Origin: Marisa cornuarietis
Lineage: Eukaryota; Mollusca; Gastropoda; Architaenioglossa; Ampullariidae
Direction of reading: 5' to 3'
Length of the DNA: 64,000 nucleotides
Assembly (NCBI GenBank): GCA_004794655.1
Contig: SMMW01000614.1
Location: 2,358,501-2,422,500, forward strand
Both the position numbers and the translations under genes were made by a program. Under the pieces are notes generated by a model that was given only the letters and a program-made list of their open reading frames with translations, did no database searches and was not told the origin of the DNA. Below, one piece after another: positions 14,001 through 26,780 of this stretch (within the stretch, counting starts at the first letter, position 1; each line of letters begins with the position of its first letter).

Positions 14001-15732
14001 CATCTGACCATTCCACGTAGCTCGTCGTTTTCGTCATAGTCACTTCTCACACCCAATTCAGTGACTCTGCGTAATACCGCTTGATTTAAGTAAAAGTAAC
14101 ATCTCGTTACTCTACACGACTGAAACTTCTCTCAATTGTTACGTCTCATTAGAGTTACCACGCGACACATTTCTCTTACGGTTATAATATTTCAAGTTCA
14201 CAAAATAGCAGTTCAACGATGAATAAAAAATATTCTTACTAACTCAGTACTCAGTAGAGGCATTAACCCTCTGACTCCGCAGAGCCAGTTTCGTGGCTTT
14301 ACCAGCTTACTCTGCAACCAATCAGAAAATTTGTTTTATTAAAAGGTCATTTCTCTTTAGTTTGGAGCCATTTTGAGTGTTGTGTCGTGATTTGGGGGCA
14401 TTTTTGAGGATTAAGTGTCTGGGGATTAAATGTCTAGGGGATTAATGTCCCCGATGTCTGGGGATTAAGTGACAGGTCACTGTGGACACGATGCTCCTTG
14501 AGTTCCTTGTGGGACAAATCAGCCCCTGCCATTAACTTGATTAGAGAAGAATTCCACCAAAACAATGTGGTCTCAGCATCAGGTTCTCCCCATGTTTAAT
14601 CCACCAATAAGACAGAATACCAGGGTAGCAGTGACAGTTGGATTTCAGCTATAGGCCAATGTGCCCAATCATTCTAAACAAGCTTGGCCACCAAAAGTTC
14701 TTCCTCAAGCCATCCACCTCAGACACCCCACTGCCATATTGAAACTCTATATTACTACATAACAAAAATAAAAATGTAACCTTATCCTCTGTCAGGCCAG
14801 TATTCTTCAATTTGATCAATTTTTCATCACGGTGCTCTGATTCAAAATTATATGGCACGACCTTCAAAACTCAGGATGTGTGCATTTTAATTATCACAAT
14901 CATATTCAGTCATATTAAGACTGAAAGTGAACACTTACACAGAAAAGTGTTGAAGGTGTCACTCAAAAGCCAAATGGGGTTGCTCATGAACCAGTAAAGA
15001 GCTGTGTTTAAGAAGTGATTGTAAGTGAACAGTTCTTTTCAAAAGCCAAAAGTCTCTAGTGCAAATGATTCAGCACAGTGTTCTCTATTATTCAAGCTAG
15101 TTGACTGGAATCTTTCTTTGATGGCATGCTTTTAAAAGAGAAAAAAATCCACATTGATACAACTCCCCCCCCCCCCCAAAAAAAAAATGTGCGGGGTACC
15201 TGCAAGTGTGAAGCAGTTATGCGAGTATAACAAATATCATCTTCAGATTTTAGTTTTGTTTTTGATGGTAGGTTCTCCTCTTTTATACATTTTAAAGTTC
15301 CAGTCTCTTTTTTTAATGTTTATTCTTGCTTATAAGCTTATAAAAGTTCATGTTAAGAAAAATATCTGTGGAGTTAGTAGAGAAACAAGAAACTTTTGTA
15401 CTCCGTCACAAAACACTTAAACTCACCAAAAGACATAGGTAGTGGACAAACATCATTGTGCCTGAACATCGGCATGGTGAAAACAGAAAATCGTCCTTGT
15501 CACCTGGCAACTGACATATCCGACATACTGGCAGCAAATCTGTTCCAGCATCGGAATCTGGTGGATTAAGCTTCTTGACTGGGAGTGGAGTTATGCATGC
15601 ACTTGAAGGACAGCTGTGTACGATAGGATCAGATCGGTCTATAACCTCTGCCAGTGATGCTGGAAGAAGTGGTGCTTCTGACTGTGATGCTGCACTGGTG
15701 TTCAAGTCTTCTTCTTGTGCCTGGACACTCAT
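11027..15732 (-). CDS. MARCH-family RING-CH membrane E3 ubiquitin ligase (4 coding exons, 263 aa)
   Basis: Coding exons on the minus strand are 15732-15427, 12174-12085, 11625-11440 and 11236-11027. All introns are phase 0 with GT-AG borders. A C4HC3 RING-CH finger spans exons 1-2: C70, C73, C87, C89, H97, C100, C118 and C121, with W104 after it as in the family. Two hydrophobic segments follow, near residues 148-171 and 203-222. The cytosolic tail contains AMTVEIKARHTVYRLF. MARCH ligases sit in endosomal, ER or plasma membranes and ubiquitinate membrane cargo, so both termini should face the cytosol. The start ATG is preceded by a probable 5' UTR segment with a TGTGTCAG acceptor at 15763. 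Intron 1 carries a MULE remnant. The subfamily (1/8, 2/3 or an invertebrate branch) is not settled. Confidence 0.85.
13436..14480 (-). mobile_element. MULE-type DNA transposon remnant (1045 bp)
   Basis: The block is flanked by identical 10-bp direct repeats, TGTGGACACG, at 13426-13435 and 14481-14490. This fits the 8-10 bp target duplications of Mutator-like elements. Both ends carry inverted repeats built of several CCCAGACACTTAATC-like motifs. The interior holds a minus-strand transposase fragment (13724-14056). It lies in intron 1 of the MARCH gene. It is too short for an autonomous element. Confidence 0.75.
13724..14056 (-). pseudogene. MULE/FLYWCH-associated transposase fragment
   Basis: A 110-codon open frame resembles the region following the catalytic core of the MULE transposase proteins that often accompany FLYWCH zinc fingers. 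Recognisable parts are ELRGMVRCLPALAYV, then LLSYFEYTYV-GRR-RGRG, then FPPDTWNKY. The N-terminal DDE core and zinc finger are absent, so it is a fragment. Its place inside a TIR/TSD-bounded element supports the call. Confidence 0.55.
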
Positions 15733-15762
15733 TTTGGCTTAAGCAGAAATGAAGATGTAGTC

Positions 15763-17901
15763 CTGACACACAAAAAAGAGACAAATTTTATACAAGACAG
15801 TCTTGCTAAAACACTATTACGCACAAGGAGTTTTTCAGTCACTGTCCTAAATGAACCTTAAGCCAGTAGCCTTCTGCTCTGAAGTAATGCATACGAACTA
15901 CCATGCTACAAAGCCTCTAAAAAACAATGAGAATTAAGAACTGGTAACAGAGTTGCCCTCCCTACTTATATATCAGTGTAGGTTTGGGCAAAAGGTAAGG
16001 GTTCCTAAAGCCCAGTTTATGATGGAAAAGTAAATGAAGGAAAACCATGTGCCTAAAAAATAACATTTCAAACATTAAACATGTTTTGAACAAAATACTG
16101 AATTGCCACAGCTTTACAAATAGTCATTAGGTCTTTATGACTGTGCCCTACTTAGGTATATAAGAATGAGAATCTACCAGTGTTAACTTTCCGTTTGTGA
16201 AAAGAATTAAGTCTAATATAAAACAAATGTCCAGTTCAAGCTATATATTTTATTGGTTCTACTGGGCGCATACTACTAACAGTTTCATCAAAGTCTGATC
16301 AATTGTCTAGTCATGTTACTTATTCTGAGACTGTAGGTACGCAAATGGAGCAAAGTCAGAGAAAAGAAAGGAAAATAATAAATGAGAGAAATGAATAACA
16401 GTATTCAAGAAGGTAATGTCTCACATAGACATGAAAAAAATAAAAATAAAACGGTCATACTTTGAAACTATATATGACAGGTTTTCAATGTGCCAAGTGC
16501 CTCAGGGTGAGGTCAAACATGATCCTTAGCACACAATGTGGTCTCCTTTTGACACAATGTATAGTTCAAAATGTGCATAGGTTTAAAATCCAAGCACATC
16601 ACCTTATCACTATACATTTTTTGGTACAAAAAGTTCGTATGACAAAGATGCAGAAAATAATGTGAGGATTTATGAGTTGCTAATCCTTGCTCATGTAAAA
16701 ATGAACAACATCGTCTCTTGATCACGGTTTAAATACGAAGATATATGTGTCAAGGTGATGTTTTTGTATAAATATAGCAACTACACATTTTTGTCACTGT
16801 AATGCGCATGTTCCGTAAGCCCGAGTAGTATATTCAACATTTGTACACAAAAGAAACTATTATCCCCTCCCACAAACAAACAAACACACACACACACACT
16901 GAGTACACAAACACTGTCACATACAAACACGGTATTACGCGACATGTTACCAACGAAACAAATTAGCGAATAGTATAAATCGAGGGTTCTGGGAAACACT
17001 GGTGTGACGCTATACCATTGAATTCAGCAACATATCCCATGTTTAGAAATGCATTATAGATTATTCGGCACTCATTTGATGGTATACAAATGAATGACAA
17101 GCATTAAATGAGCTGACAGCACGTAAAGCACGGCAAATTCGCACCAAGTGAAGCACATAATTACAATTTGACCTACTTTTCTGTTGGGACTTTCACATTT
17201 CGAGTGAGGATAACATCAAAACAGATCGCAGAATGCTGAATGCCGAGTTGAAGGCTGGGACGATATTTGTTTATTATCATTCCAGGCTTACCCTACTACC
17301 TAGGATGCTAGCAGAAAACGTGTTTAGAAGAGTCTAGGTAAAGTCACAGCTGATGCCTCTTGCAGCCAGCTCCAGGTTCCTGTGGTCACATGACCCGAGA
17401 TGTTTACAGGGATAGGTCACATGACTACCGCGTGCACTCTTAACGCGTGCAGGGTCCGCGCATGGAGGGTTGTAAACAAGAACACGACCCCGTCCTTCTT
17501 CCCTTTTGTAACTGATAACATCTCATTGTTTTGTATCAGTTACTCTCTCCCCTGGGCCACTTCTTAATTGTCATTGTCATGTTGAATGATAAGAATTGTC
17601 ATATGAAATAAAATGCACTGCACCCCACTCGAACACAGTTCTGAAATTTCAGTGAACTCAATAACAATTGAAATTCTGCTCCATTCTGTTATTTTCAAAT
17701 TTGGCTATAAATGATGTGAACACCAAAGGTCGAGTATAATTCAAGTAAATCACTCGTTTAAATTACTATTTTCCAGAAGCTAGCACATCAGTCATCTAAG
17801 ATATTTTAGATCAATTTATACGGCATCATTTGGCTATATACCTGTTTATTGATGAGAATTCGAATTTTGATTGTCTGTGTTCATTGAGAATTAGGAGAAG
17901 A
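15763..17901. other. 5' flank/intron of the MARCH gene; no other gene seen
   Basis: This holds the probable 5' UTR intron of the minus-strand MARCH gene. A donor-like AGG|GTAAGC on the minus strand at about 17291 could end a non-coding first exon just left of the promoter-like block at 17380-17470. No other coding exon was recognised. Confidence 0.35.
17384..17425 (-). promoter_or_regulatory. Paired GGTCACATGAC E-box motifs, candidate MARCH promoter
   Basis: Two copies of GGTCACATGAC (17384-17394 and 17415-17425) lie 31 bp apart, next to a local CpG-richer patch (to about 17470) in otherwise AT-rich DNA, upstream of the minus-strand MARCH gene. The core CACATG with flanking GT/AC resembles M-box/CLEAR-type sites for bHLH-Zip factors. 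The promoter role is inferred. Confidence 0.3.
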
Positions 17902-18101
17902 GGGGCCCCGGGAGTGTTTGGTTAAAACGCTCGCTTTGTCACCAGTGCAGTGAACGGCTCAGGTTTCAGATCTCGTCTCGGGACACTTTCTGCATGTGAC
18001 ACCTGTTCTCATATGTTTCTCATGTTTCCTCCCCCCTCCCTCCCCCCATAGTGCGAAATCGATCGCCGCAAGGTGGAAGCACTTTCCTAAATAAACAACA
18101 A
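17902..18101 (+). repeat. tRNA-derived SINE, second copy
   Basis: Starts GGGGCCCCGGGAGTGTTTGG, with an A-box-like GGTTAAAACGCTCGC and a B-box-like GGTTTCAGATCTCG. It continues through the C-rich body to the core GTGCGAAATCGATCGCCGCA and a short A-rich tail. It matches the minus-strand copy at 1136-1369. Confidence 0.65.
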
Positions 18102-18331
18102 AGCACGAGGAGATAGCTAAGGAAAAAAATCCATTTACAGAATACATTTTCAATTAAACAGTACGTGTGCCTGCTTTTTTAAACGAATATTATTTTAATG
18201 AATAGTTACTTGGAAAATGAAAGCAGTTATTTGAATTAAAATGGGCGACAAAGTAATAAGGGAAATAAATAGTCCCTAATGGAATGCACTGTAGTTATGT
18301 CCCTTTGCTCTGTTGGCGCGTCATTATTATA

Positions 18332-19034
18332 CAGTCAAACCTCGGTTTTCGTTGCCTTCGGTTATCGTCGATTTTTATTCCGCGAAAAATTTGTCTCGGT
18401 TTTCGTCGGCGTGCCCACGTGACCTCGGTCCTAATTTTGCGGAAACAAAGGGCGACCCATGCGTTCGCCTGCTCAGCGTGGACTTGTTTGTCATGTGAGC
18501 ATCACCCCGCGCGTGTAGCCAATTCCACTGGTTTCTAGTGTTTTTGTGCTTTTTTTTATTGATTGCGAGTGTTAATAGTATAATTACATGTAAGTGATTA
18601 TTGAGTATACAGTATTAGGTGTAATGTGTTTATTTTCAGTTTCAAAATGTACGTAACGCACGTAAGACAAAATCAATTGCTCAAATCTCATTGTCCCTGT
18701 TAAGCGTTAATAAGGTAATTGACCCCAGATAGTGCCTTGATACCTAAAGGTCTTTATGGAGGGCGATTCCCCTTCTAAATAATAATATCTGCACCCTTCT
18801 CTCCCCTTCTCGCCGTCTTCCATACGCCAAGAAGTCTTCAGAAAGGAAAAGGCTTAATGTTTAGTATTAAACGCTATATTTATTCCCTACAAAATGTGTT
18901 TTTTGGTATGTATTTTGGAGTGTCTAGAACGAATTAATTGGGCTTACATTGATTCATATGGAAATAATTGCCTCGGTTTTCGTCGGTTTTGGATTTCGCC
19001 AATCGGATTACCGACGAAAACCGAGGTTTGACTG
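18332..19034. mobile_element. pogo/Tigger-like MITE (Tc1-mariner superfamily)
   Basis: Termini are perfect inverted repeats, CAGTCAAACCTCGGTTTTCG at the left and its complement at the right, flanked by TA on both sides (18330-18331 and 19035-19036). The terminus and TA target fit pogo/Tigger elements. Partial subterminal repeats of CCTCGGTTTTCGTCGG occur inside. No transposase frame, so it is non-autonomous. Confidence 0.75.
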
Positions 19035-19117
19035 TATATGTACATTGAGCCGCTCTCTGTTTCACACACACACACACCCCCGCACGCACGAACGCCCGCT
19101 CGCCTGTTCTTTCTCAC

Positions 19118-19119
19118 TT

Positions 19120-19180
<61 letters not shown>
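19118..19180. repeat. (TC)n(AC)n microsatellite
   Basis: A run of TC dinucleotides passes directly into about 22 AC dinucleotides. Confidence 0.95.
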
Positions 19181-19182
<2 letters not shown>

Positions 19183-22100
19183 AATGGCTGCCTGCTAGTA
19201 GAGGAAGTAAAAACTGTCTAGTTATTTTGGACATAAACGTTTAGGTAGAAGGTTTTCCACCACAATCACCACCAGCCCCACTCTTCCTTTTCTACCTAAC
19301 TATAAAGACATCAGTTTCCACGACTATGGAAGGAATGAGTCCTTGAGGGTTTGGAACCGAGAGCAGTAGCGAAAGCCCCGGTTAGCTTTGCGCATAAACA
19401 AACTTCAATGACCAGAGAGGGGTGACCATTGATGACTTATTTTCGAATTAGGAAAGTTAGATCGATTATAGACTTCTCTTTAAAGTTTTATTGTATACTC
19501 TACGGAGTGCGTTCAACAATATTACAAATCTAAGGGAATATTAGGAATGAGGAACATGCAGTACGATTACTGTTAAACAACAACAATATTATTGTCTTCC
19601 TTTTGAGGAGACTATGGCCATTTTTTTTAACGACGGAAACTTCCTCCGCCTGGCCTGGAGGTACATTTAAGACTCGGGAGAGGCCTTCGTTGACTAATTA
19701 CTGAAGTGAATCTCAGTGCGAAAAATGAGCCCCGCCCCACCATCACATGAGAAGGCTGCTAAAATAAACTGCAACTCAATATACTTCAACCGTTTGAGAC
19801 AAATTTTGCGCCCGCTCATCCAGCCCTCCCTCCTATACACTGACCCATCCACCCACCAATCCATCCATGCACTAACAGCTGTGAGATGTGACGCATGGTT
19901 TCAACACTAACGAGAACTCTAGAAAAGTTTACCAGCGTTCGCGAGCTGGAGATTTTCATGCTAGAAAGCCCGACTATTGATATCACACCCACTTCAATTC
20001 GTTGCCATATTGCACTATTTACCACCTCGCCATATCCCGTCCGTCTCGCATGTATCTTTCACCACTGTTTCACTCTTCGACGGTTAGTCTCTGTCACTAT
20101 GGATCGCAGTCACACCCTGCACGCACCACCAAACACAACATTCTTCAAGGTAGTCTGATTGAGCCTGCGCTTCTTTCCTCAGTACTACGGCTGTACACCG
20201 TGGTGCTAGCGCCAAGCCAGTTAATTTGACGGAGGTGTGTGACCAAGCATTCAAAACGACTGCGCGTTCGTCTTCTGGAAGTCCCTGCAGAAGTGGCACG
20301 ACTGGAAACAAATCAACGCGCACCAGCCATGGTGGTCAGTTCTGGATGGACTGGCAGGCGGCGCCTCCATCTCTTCTGCCACGATTATCTGCTGCTCTCT
20401 GCCCCACCCATCTCCTCACCCACCCACCAACCTCCACCCCACCCCTCAAGAGTAAAGTCAGACTGGACAAGATCGATACTTCTATCACAGCAAATGTACT
20501 CAGTTTCCCCTTAAAACAGAAATAAAAATGTTTTTGGAGCTATCTACTCTGTCCTGCGTCTCTCATATTTTCCTGGCTGTGAGTGGCGAGAATAGAATGA
20601 TACGCTCATGATTTGGGATAGAGACGTCACAAGGGGGAGTAAGAACAGAAGGAACAGTGAGGCATATCAACGACTTTTCGATTCCCTCTGGGATGATAGG
20701 TGAAAGGTGTAGAGTAATTAATACCTCCTTCTTCTCCTCCTCCTCCTCCTCCTCCTCCTCCTCATCATCATCATTGTATAGTCCCAGGGCCACATTATGA
20801 TTTTATCTCTCCATCACTTTCGGTTTTCTGCCATTTTCGTGGGTGCACTGAACGACCACCTATTTCATTCTTGACTGCTGTCTGCTCATCTTTTCTTCCG
20901 CTCCCCTATGCTGTTTCTTGCAGGACTTTTTTTTGGAAAATTTGATGACAGTGTGATGCGCACACGACACTTTAGTTCGCGTCTTTTCTCTTTGGCTAAG
21001 GTGCTGTGTCCACTTTCTTTCTCAGTGTTTATTGTTTGCAACTCTTACTGACAGTCTTAGCTGTTGCACCTGGGCTGCTAAGCTACTATACAGCACAAAC
21101 GTTCACTGGAAAATAAGGCAAACGGACAACAGTGCGCTTTATGTCAAAGAAAGGGAATCAAGAATGCAGAGAGCAATTTGTAGTTAGGTTACATCTTCTA
21201 GATCGACAAATACAAGTTGTGTATAACCTACCTCCATCAGAGACAAATATGAGAGTTGTGAAACCTGCCAGTAAAAGAGACGGATGTGAGAGATACATAA
21301 CCAGTCTCTGACAAAGGTGGACATTCAAGAGACGGGAAACCTGACTAATATAGAAGCACACACGAGAAATATGCATCCTGCCTGCGACTGGGACAAAAAC
21401 CTCACGACAATCGTTATTGTTAGATGATACATTTGCTTCGACTGAGATAAATGCCGTCACGTCCATTGCACTCGCCTACTAAAACGAATTGGATTTGTCT
21501 TGAGTGAGAAGCCTTGAAATCTCCTGAAATAACGTTCGTGTTATGAATAGGGTAAAAGAAAGAGAGAATGGAGAAGACACAGCTGGAGAAGAAAAGAACC
21601 CTAGTTCTGGTATTAATCAAATGTCTGTAACGGAAGCGGGCATCTCGCATCTGAGCGCATTTCAAAAGTGGAAGCCGCTGAAATTAGCAAACGATGTGTC
21701 AGTTGCAGCCATTTTCCTTCCCTAATCACCCGAGGAGTGTCTTCCTATCTGTGTGACGCAGATCGATGGTCGTGTGTTATTTTACAACATTTTACAACAC
21801 TTCCTGTAAGGCTTGCCTGCATCTGGCAAAGGTCGCCACCCCAGCCAGCAGGGCGCTTGCATTGTGGGGGAAGCTTCAAGCTGTCACAGCTGCACCATGC
21901 AGCGCATTCACCGGGGTAGCTTAACGGATCGGTTTCGACAGAAAGAGCAGCGCACGATTCTAAGCTCTCTCTGAACCCATGAATAATAAGGCAACTCTTT
22001 TAATTTTCACTGACCTCAGTCGTCTGCACCTTTTCTTTTCCTTTCTTATTTTATTGTTCTGTTTGTTTTATTTTGCTTTGTTACGCAGAAAACGTTGTAT

Positions 22101-22526
22101 TAGCATGTCGCTTTGAATGGCAATATTCAGATTGCGGCCCAACTGTCTTTTTTGTGTAATTAAAAAAAAATTGAATGCTGATTTTGACTACTCAGTCATG
22201 CTGCCAGCGAGGGCCTGGAAAATTCGCAGCCACGAAAGCGATCACTGTTTATGACAAGAGAGTTCCATCTATGGACAGGTAAAAAAAAAGGAATGCGAGG
22301 TTATAAAGAGTCCTTTGAATGAAACATTTCCCCTTCCATGCCCATTTAAAACAGCGACCGAAGCAAGGAAGCCGTGGCTTAAACTTTCGATATATTTTAT
22401 TTCCCCGTAAAACTCTTACAGCTGTTCTTGCAAAGACTTGGTGCTTTGAGGTTTTTCGAGAATTTATGTGGACATTAAATTGAACACGATAAACTTTTTA
22501 CAAGCTTAACTTTGTGATAACAATAT
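19181..22526. other. No gene seen; contains a (TCC)n tract
   Basis: Several overlapping open frames of 60-100 codons exist on both strands around 19.8-20.5 kb and 21.2-21.9 kb. None has a recognisable domain or convincing splice context. A (CTC)n/(TCA)n tract sits at 20725-20774. Confidence 0.5.
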
Positions 22527-22676
22527 CAGTGGCGTAGGAAAATGCTTGGCTTTGGGGGGGGGGGGAGCAAGCTCCATACTGACAATGAACAACGTTCACA
22601 TTCTTGCCTTCACAGCATTTTATTTGGGGGTGGGGGGGGCAGCTGCCCCCGTTGCCCCCCGGTTCCTACGCCACTG
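22527..22676. mobile_element. CAGTGGCGTAGGAA-ended MITE (150 bp)
   Basis: Ends are inverted repeats: CAGTGGCGTAGGAA at the left and TTCCTACGCCACTG at the right. The interior has G-rich runs paired with C-rich runs (GGGGGGG...GCCCCCC). CAGTGGCG-type ends are common in hAT-like non-autonomous elements, but the superfamily is uncertain because no clear 8-bp duplication is visible. Relatives lie at 3387-3942 and 56905-57034. Confidence 0.6.
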
Positions 22677-25498
22677 ACTATCCCAAAAATAAAGACGCTG
22701 GTGACTTATGAAAAATATTTCTGCTGGCATTCTAGTTTAATATTAGTTTGGATTTTCTCTCTTCTGTATATTGTACAATACGCAAGATAATTCCACGCCG
22801 TACTATTAAACAACCCACGTGCTTTGACTCTGCAGCCTAACACAGTTTCGTAGGACCATTCAGTCTTCTCTTTGCTGCAAGTGTTCGCACAACATCTCCA
22901 TCTTGAAAACGCTCGTGCTTTTAGATTTCACAGAGTTTTATGTTCTTTTTCTTTTAAAAAATAATAGTAATGGTCTGTCAGCTTCATTAATGCTGGCATT
23001 ATTCGTCTAAAGATTAAGGTCTGCCTTAACCGCAGAGATTTCCTGTCATACTGTTTCGGATGTTTTCTGGTATGAGTGACGATTTGTGCTGCTGAGTTAT
23101 CTCTACTTCGGCGCAAAAGGGCTGTGCTTCTCTCTCTGGTTTCCCTGAAGCCCTTTCATGCTTATGGCTGCGTACAGATGAACCATTCACAGAAAAATGC
23201 CACAATACGGCTTTTGTAAGGTTGTGAAATATGGAACACGACAAACGACCTATAAAAAATAACTAATGCGGCCAGGGTGAGATTATATATTACAGCAGCA
23301 CGAATAGAAAGACCACGCGAACTCTGGATAAGTTGGTCTGAGAAAAAATTAATCAGGGAGCGAAGTGGCCCGTATGAAACGCTCGTAAGAAGGCGAAAAG
23401 AAGCGTTAACGCTTGGTCGCCATGCTGGACCTGCAGGCTGGGTCCTTCTTGAAGACATTGAATGGGAGGAAGAATAAAAAAAGATGAGGGAGGACTATTA
23501 AGATTGGAACATAAGATCAAAAGTAGACCGTTTTCTGTCATAGGGATGGGTGGGAATCAAGTACACAACCAGTGGCCTATAGTTATGAAGCGAGGGTATT
23601 TGCAACATGGTGAGAGATGGGACAAGCCTCTTGTTTCCGAAGTTATAAAGTGGTTTCCAGGCCCCGCAGATGTTGTTTTACACCTGAACCCGTAATTAAA
23701 AAGCGGTGGCAAAGATGCCCTGGTGTAAAGAAACATGAAATAGTGTCTACCGGGTCTGATTATCACATTGTCACTACGAAAATAAGACGGTTTTCCTCGA
23801 GTTCCCCATTTTCTCCTGTGGATACGACCTTCTTCATGGGTACGGCCCCAAAAGGTCTTCGCTGGCATCTTTTCCGTTACAATTAAACTTTTAGGATAGA
23901 GGAAAGGGAGAGATTAAGAATCGCATGACATTCTTCATCTGAAAAACAACAACGGTCAATTGAAAGTGGTAATAAATTTTCTCAATTCTAGCAGCATGTT
24001 TCTCAAAATGTTCAGAAAATATAGAATATCTTGAGGGTCAATTAGCACGTGGAATATAAAAACAGCGTTCAGAGTTTTCATCAAACGAGTACAATATGTG
24101 CATAAACACGAATAATACTCCACAGTGAGCAGAAAGAAAAACATTTGGCTCCGAATGATGAATTTGCCTAGAGAAACGGAACAGCCACTTGTCGGTACAT
24201 CATCTAGCCCAAACGATTAGCTCAAACCGTCATCTACAGGCTGCACGTTCAAGCCTAGATTTCTCCAAAATATGTGATGAACATACTGATTGAATGTGCT
24301 TGCGGTTTTTGTTTGAACTGTGAGAAAACCATGCTGTCTAAAGACGATAGTAATTAAAGTGAATAGTTTCAGAATAGCTATAGAGAAGAATCAGAATAGC
24401 TGGTGAAGTTGGCGTCAGCTGCCATAATGGCGGCACTCGAAGTCTTGGCTACTGCATAGGCTTTGGTCTCAGTAAGTACAAACTATACGAATCAAACCCA
24501 CGTTGTGTTAGGGATTCAAGAGAGAGCGAGATCCGTACCTATATAGGAATGTAGGAAATATAACAGATTGCTGTGACTTGATGCAGCTGAAAAGTAATTC
24601 TCAAAATGTGGGACCCAAAGAACGAAACAATGCACTTCGACATTTTGGCCGCCATTTTGACTGTTAACTGGTGTGAAGTACAGCTATCAGGATGACAATT
24701 ACATTTCACTCGAGCATGCGACAAAATGGCACAAAGTGTCGAGTAGGAGTCTCTCACTTGGGTCATCAAACACCCCATACCTCTCTACCACCTTCGTCCC
24801 TTCCATCGACATCCGGGTCTCGAGGTCATTTTGCGCAGTTGCAGCTTGGGCTTTAGCTGTTGATGTTGGTTGGTAACTCAAGAGAAGGTGCCAGCGCGTA
24901 TGCTCAATAGGGGCATTCAGACGTCGGAAGAGTCCGCAAAGGATGCAAGGGGTTGATTTTCCTCAACTACAGGAGACAAACCTTAGACGATGCTAAAATG
25001 ACCGTCCATTAGCCACATAAAAGCTCACAAGGGTAACAGACACTCCTTCACGTTATAAATAAACTCCCTGAAGTGCCTTGAACGAAATGTTTGCTGAAAA
25101 AAGCCTGAAACTTCGAGGTCTGCAAATATTCCAGCCCTTGACCCACTTGGCTTTAAATTCTGGATGTGAGGGATGGAGAAACTAGGATGAGTAGCAGAAT
25201 ACTAAACTTTCAGAAGAACACAAAAATACTTTCACTGAGACTTTTGCTGACATAACATTTACGATGATAAAAGTCATTTATATTGACATTGGGACATGCA
25301 TTTTTTTATTCAATGCTATCTGACGCCTTATCCGCAACTCAAATCATTTACAATCATTGACGGAAAAGGCAGATTAGCTTACAGATAAGCAGTAGGGGGG
25401 AAATAAATATGGACAAACGGAATATGTTTAACAGCACTTTGTATGTCTGTCTCTTTGTTGAGGAACGATTAACGTGAGTGTTTATAAATGTTTTGGCG

Positions 25499-25501
25499 CA
25501 A

Positions 25502-25580
<79 letters not shown>
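25499..25580. repeat. (GAAA)n microsatellite
   Basis: About 20 uninterrupted AAAG units; the open frames read through it on either strand are artefacts of the repeat. Confidence 0.95.
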
Positions 25581-26747
25581 CGAAACTGACACTTTACACC
25601 TTTTATGTCGTTTTACTTTGTCATTATGAAACAGGAGATTCACGCATAATGTTAACAAAGTAAAGTAGCAAATAAAGAGCAACGTTTAAGAATGAACATT
25701 TTAATTAAAGCTCGAGGAAGAGAGCAAAATCAAAGACAACAAACGCTAAGCAAATAAGTAATGTCCTTTATGACACATTTCAAAACTGAAACATCAAATT
25801 GTGAAAGCAATTTAAAGGGAATGTAGGGGTATATTATTGTGGTATGTAAGGACACTGCCTTTTTACATCTGGCACACTGCACACAAACGGTTATTTAATT
25901 GCCCGAGATTTGTGGGCTGGCAAAGTTCATTCCCTAGTCTTCCTGTGTGATAAGGATCCCCTGATTCCTTCCGGAGCGTTCATACCATCGAAATATTATT
26001 TTCGATGAAGTATTGTCTACATGAAAAGACCAAAGGGCACCAACTCACCCGAAGAAATAACGGATGTTTTTTTCAGTGGATTGAAATCTGCAATCTTGTT
26101 TAACCAGCATTTTCTGTCATGATTAGGAGACAGTTCTCATTAATTTCAAAACAAGGTGTTCAAAATAGTCGTCCGTCCGCCATTATAGCTTTTCCTTTAC
26201 AGTTAAGATCAGACAAAGAAGACGAAGTGGGTAGAAAGCATTTGCTAAACCAGACTGAAAGATGAGAACACGTGAGATTACATGTAATAACAATTATACT
26301 CGTATGTTGCTGGTTGCGTTGTCGATAATGTAGTAAAGTGACCATGTAAACATGTAATAAACATCAACATACCAAGAAACAGAACAAAGCAACAGCCTTT
26401 ATTTCAGACACCCTGCCAACGTAAACATTTTGTTTTGGATGTGTAGCAAATCTGCTTTCTGTGGATGGCATAATATTTCAAAATTATTTTTTTCGTGCTT
26501 GCACAGAAATAAGAGAACATGCCATTTTTAGTAATCTTGTCAAATTAGCTCAGTGTTTCTATTTGTACTTGCACTTGAATGGCGGACAAAAACTGGAGCA
26601 TTGCAAACAAGGCTATTGCCAGATCTTCGGTATTTTTTAAAAGGGTGTTTCTGTTGTAATGTCGTCTCCAATATGTCAAGTGTACTACACACCAGAGGGG
26701 GCTGCGCTGTCCTCCGTCCTGGTCGTAGACATGGTGATGAGGTTTTA

Positions 26748-26776
<29 letters not shown>
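26748..26776. repeat. (GAT)n microsatellite
   Basis: A short GAT repeat that gives a poly-Asp run in one frame and poly-Ser in the other strand; no gene context. Confidence 0.9.

Positions 26777-26780
<4 letters not shown>

Noticed and set aside
24699..24881. 60-codon minus-strand frame with coding-like composition
   Set aside because: No family match and no clear acceptor or donor; kept only as a note.
25478..25682. Poly-(KERK)/(FLSF) open frames on both strands
   Set aside because: Direct products of the (GAAA)n repeat.
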